6,843 bases of DNA from Alistipes sp. Lineage in GTDB: Bacteria; Bacteroidota; Bacteroidia; Bacteroidales; Rikenellaceae. The stretch lies in NCBI GenBank assembly GCA_017380955.1, contig JAFOCZ010000119.1, forward strand, positions 1-6,843, in the 5' to 3' direction. The position numbers and the translations under genes were made by a program. The notes under the pieces were generated by a model that was given only the letters and a program-made list of their open reading frames with translations, did not search any database and was not told the DNA's origin. Positions 6,417 through 6,843 of the stretch are shown here, piece after piece; the stretch's first letter is position 1, and every line of letters begins with the position of its first letter.

Positions 6417-6843
6417 TTACTTAATCTCCCAAGTCTGGCCTGAGCGAAGAAGGTCATCAACACACTTGAACTTCGAAGCGGCCTTAACCTCCTCTACCTG
6501 CTGCTGAACACGAAGATCGTATACGTTCTCGTCATCAACATCGCGGATAACACCTACTGCAACTGGGTACTCAGGGTACTTCATTGCTGCAAGCATAGAG
6601 TGGAGAGTGGTGTCAGCACACTTAGCGTCGTGTGTCAAAACATCGTCGATAGTGTAGCCATCCTCGCCAACGGTAACAGCCTTCAAGCGCATATTCTCGA
6701 ATACCAAGCCCTTAGTCTTGTCCTTGCCGAAGAGCATCTTCTCGCCGTGTACCAAGTGTACGGTGTTCTCCTCGCGAGTAGCCTTGTCACCAGCAAACAA
6801 TGCGTGGGTCTTGTCGTTGAAGATCATACAGTTAACCAACGCC
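6417..6843 (-). CDS. korB: 2-oxoacid:ferredoxin oxidoreductase beta subunit, C-terminal part (partial)
   Basis: The frame is open to the right edge, so only the last roughly 140 residues are visible. They match the C-terminal part of beta subunits that bind thiamine diphosphate in 2-oxoglutarate or other 2-oxoacid:ferredoxin oxidoreductases, which convert the 2-oxoacid and CoA to acyl-CoA, CO2 and reduced ferredoxin in anaerobes. Recognisable pieces are NCMIFND at the edge, the LVHGEKMLFGKDKTKG stretch, the VGEDGYTIDDVLTHD stretch, the YPEYPVAVGVIRDV motif and the ending DLLRSGQTWEIK. The ThDP-binding GDGD motif and the CxxC cysteines would lie outside the window. The in-frame TTG at 6839 is internal, not a start. 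The alpha subunit is expected further right. The choice between kor and the por/vor types cannot be settled from this fragment. Its codon use differs from that of the neighbouring run and looks like a highly expressed gene. Confidence 0.82.
   Translation of the reverse strand, partial: ALVNCMIFNDKTHALFAGDKATREENTVHLVHGEKMLFGKDKTKGLVFENMRLKAVTVGEDGYTIDDVLTHDAKCADTTLHSMLAAMKYPEYPVAVGVIRDVDDENVYDLRVQQQVEEVKAASKFKCVDDLLRSGQTWEIK

Overview
The window looks like chromosomal DNA from a member of the Bacteroidota, probably a Bacteroidales species with moderate to high GC coding sequence (Alistipes/Rikenellaceae-like is a guess). Three things support this: both divergent promoters carry a Bacteroidota-type -7 element (TAnnTTTG), Shine-Dalgarno sequences are absent or weak before the starts, and the protein types fit (an orphan PTS_EIIC_2 membrane protein, paired M16B peptidases, a 2-oxoacid:ferredoxin oxidoreductase). 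No phage, transposase, CRISPR, rRNA or tRNA gene is visible.

Layout. Positions 1-255 are non-coding and unusually rich in repeats. They hold a REP/MITE-like imperfect palindrome (21-114), a decamer-periodic inverted repeat with four G-runs facing four C-runs (127-201), a small perfect hairpin (209-225), and a 7-bp tandem repeat that starts on the stop codon of the first gene (231-258). Positions 256-1299 (minus strand) encode a polytopic PTS EIIC-like protein. The divergent spacer 1300-1505 has one promoter for each direction and, between them, a strong plus-strand terminator with no evident plus-strand gene ahead of it.

Positions 1506-6325 (plus strand) form a compact five-gene run: catalytic M16 peptidase, M16 pseudopeptidase partner (4-bp ATGA overlap), HD-domain phosphohydrolase (12-nt gap), umuD (14-nt gap) and umuC (4-nt gap). 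A 12-bp-stem hairpin at 6366-6396 then separates this run from a convergent minus-strand gene, the C-terminal part of a 2-oxoacid:ferredoxin oxidoreductase beta subunit, which runs off the right edge.

How the genes work together. The two M16 proteins complement each other: the first has the HxxEH zinc site but lacks the C-terminal Arg/Tyr pair, and the second has the Arg/Tyr pair but lacks the zinc site. This is what is expected of an obligate heterodimer with a shared active site. UmuD and UmuC are a standard error-prone DNA polymerase V pair, with all self-cleavage and polymerase catalytic residues present. What stands out is that umuDC sits at the end of an apparently housekeeping peptidase/hydrolase run, with no SOS-type promoter that I can see directly before it. 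I see no convincing wholly new system. The best leads are the left-edge repeat cluster, the orphan terminator and the M16-HD-umuDC arrangement.
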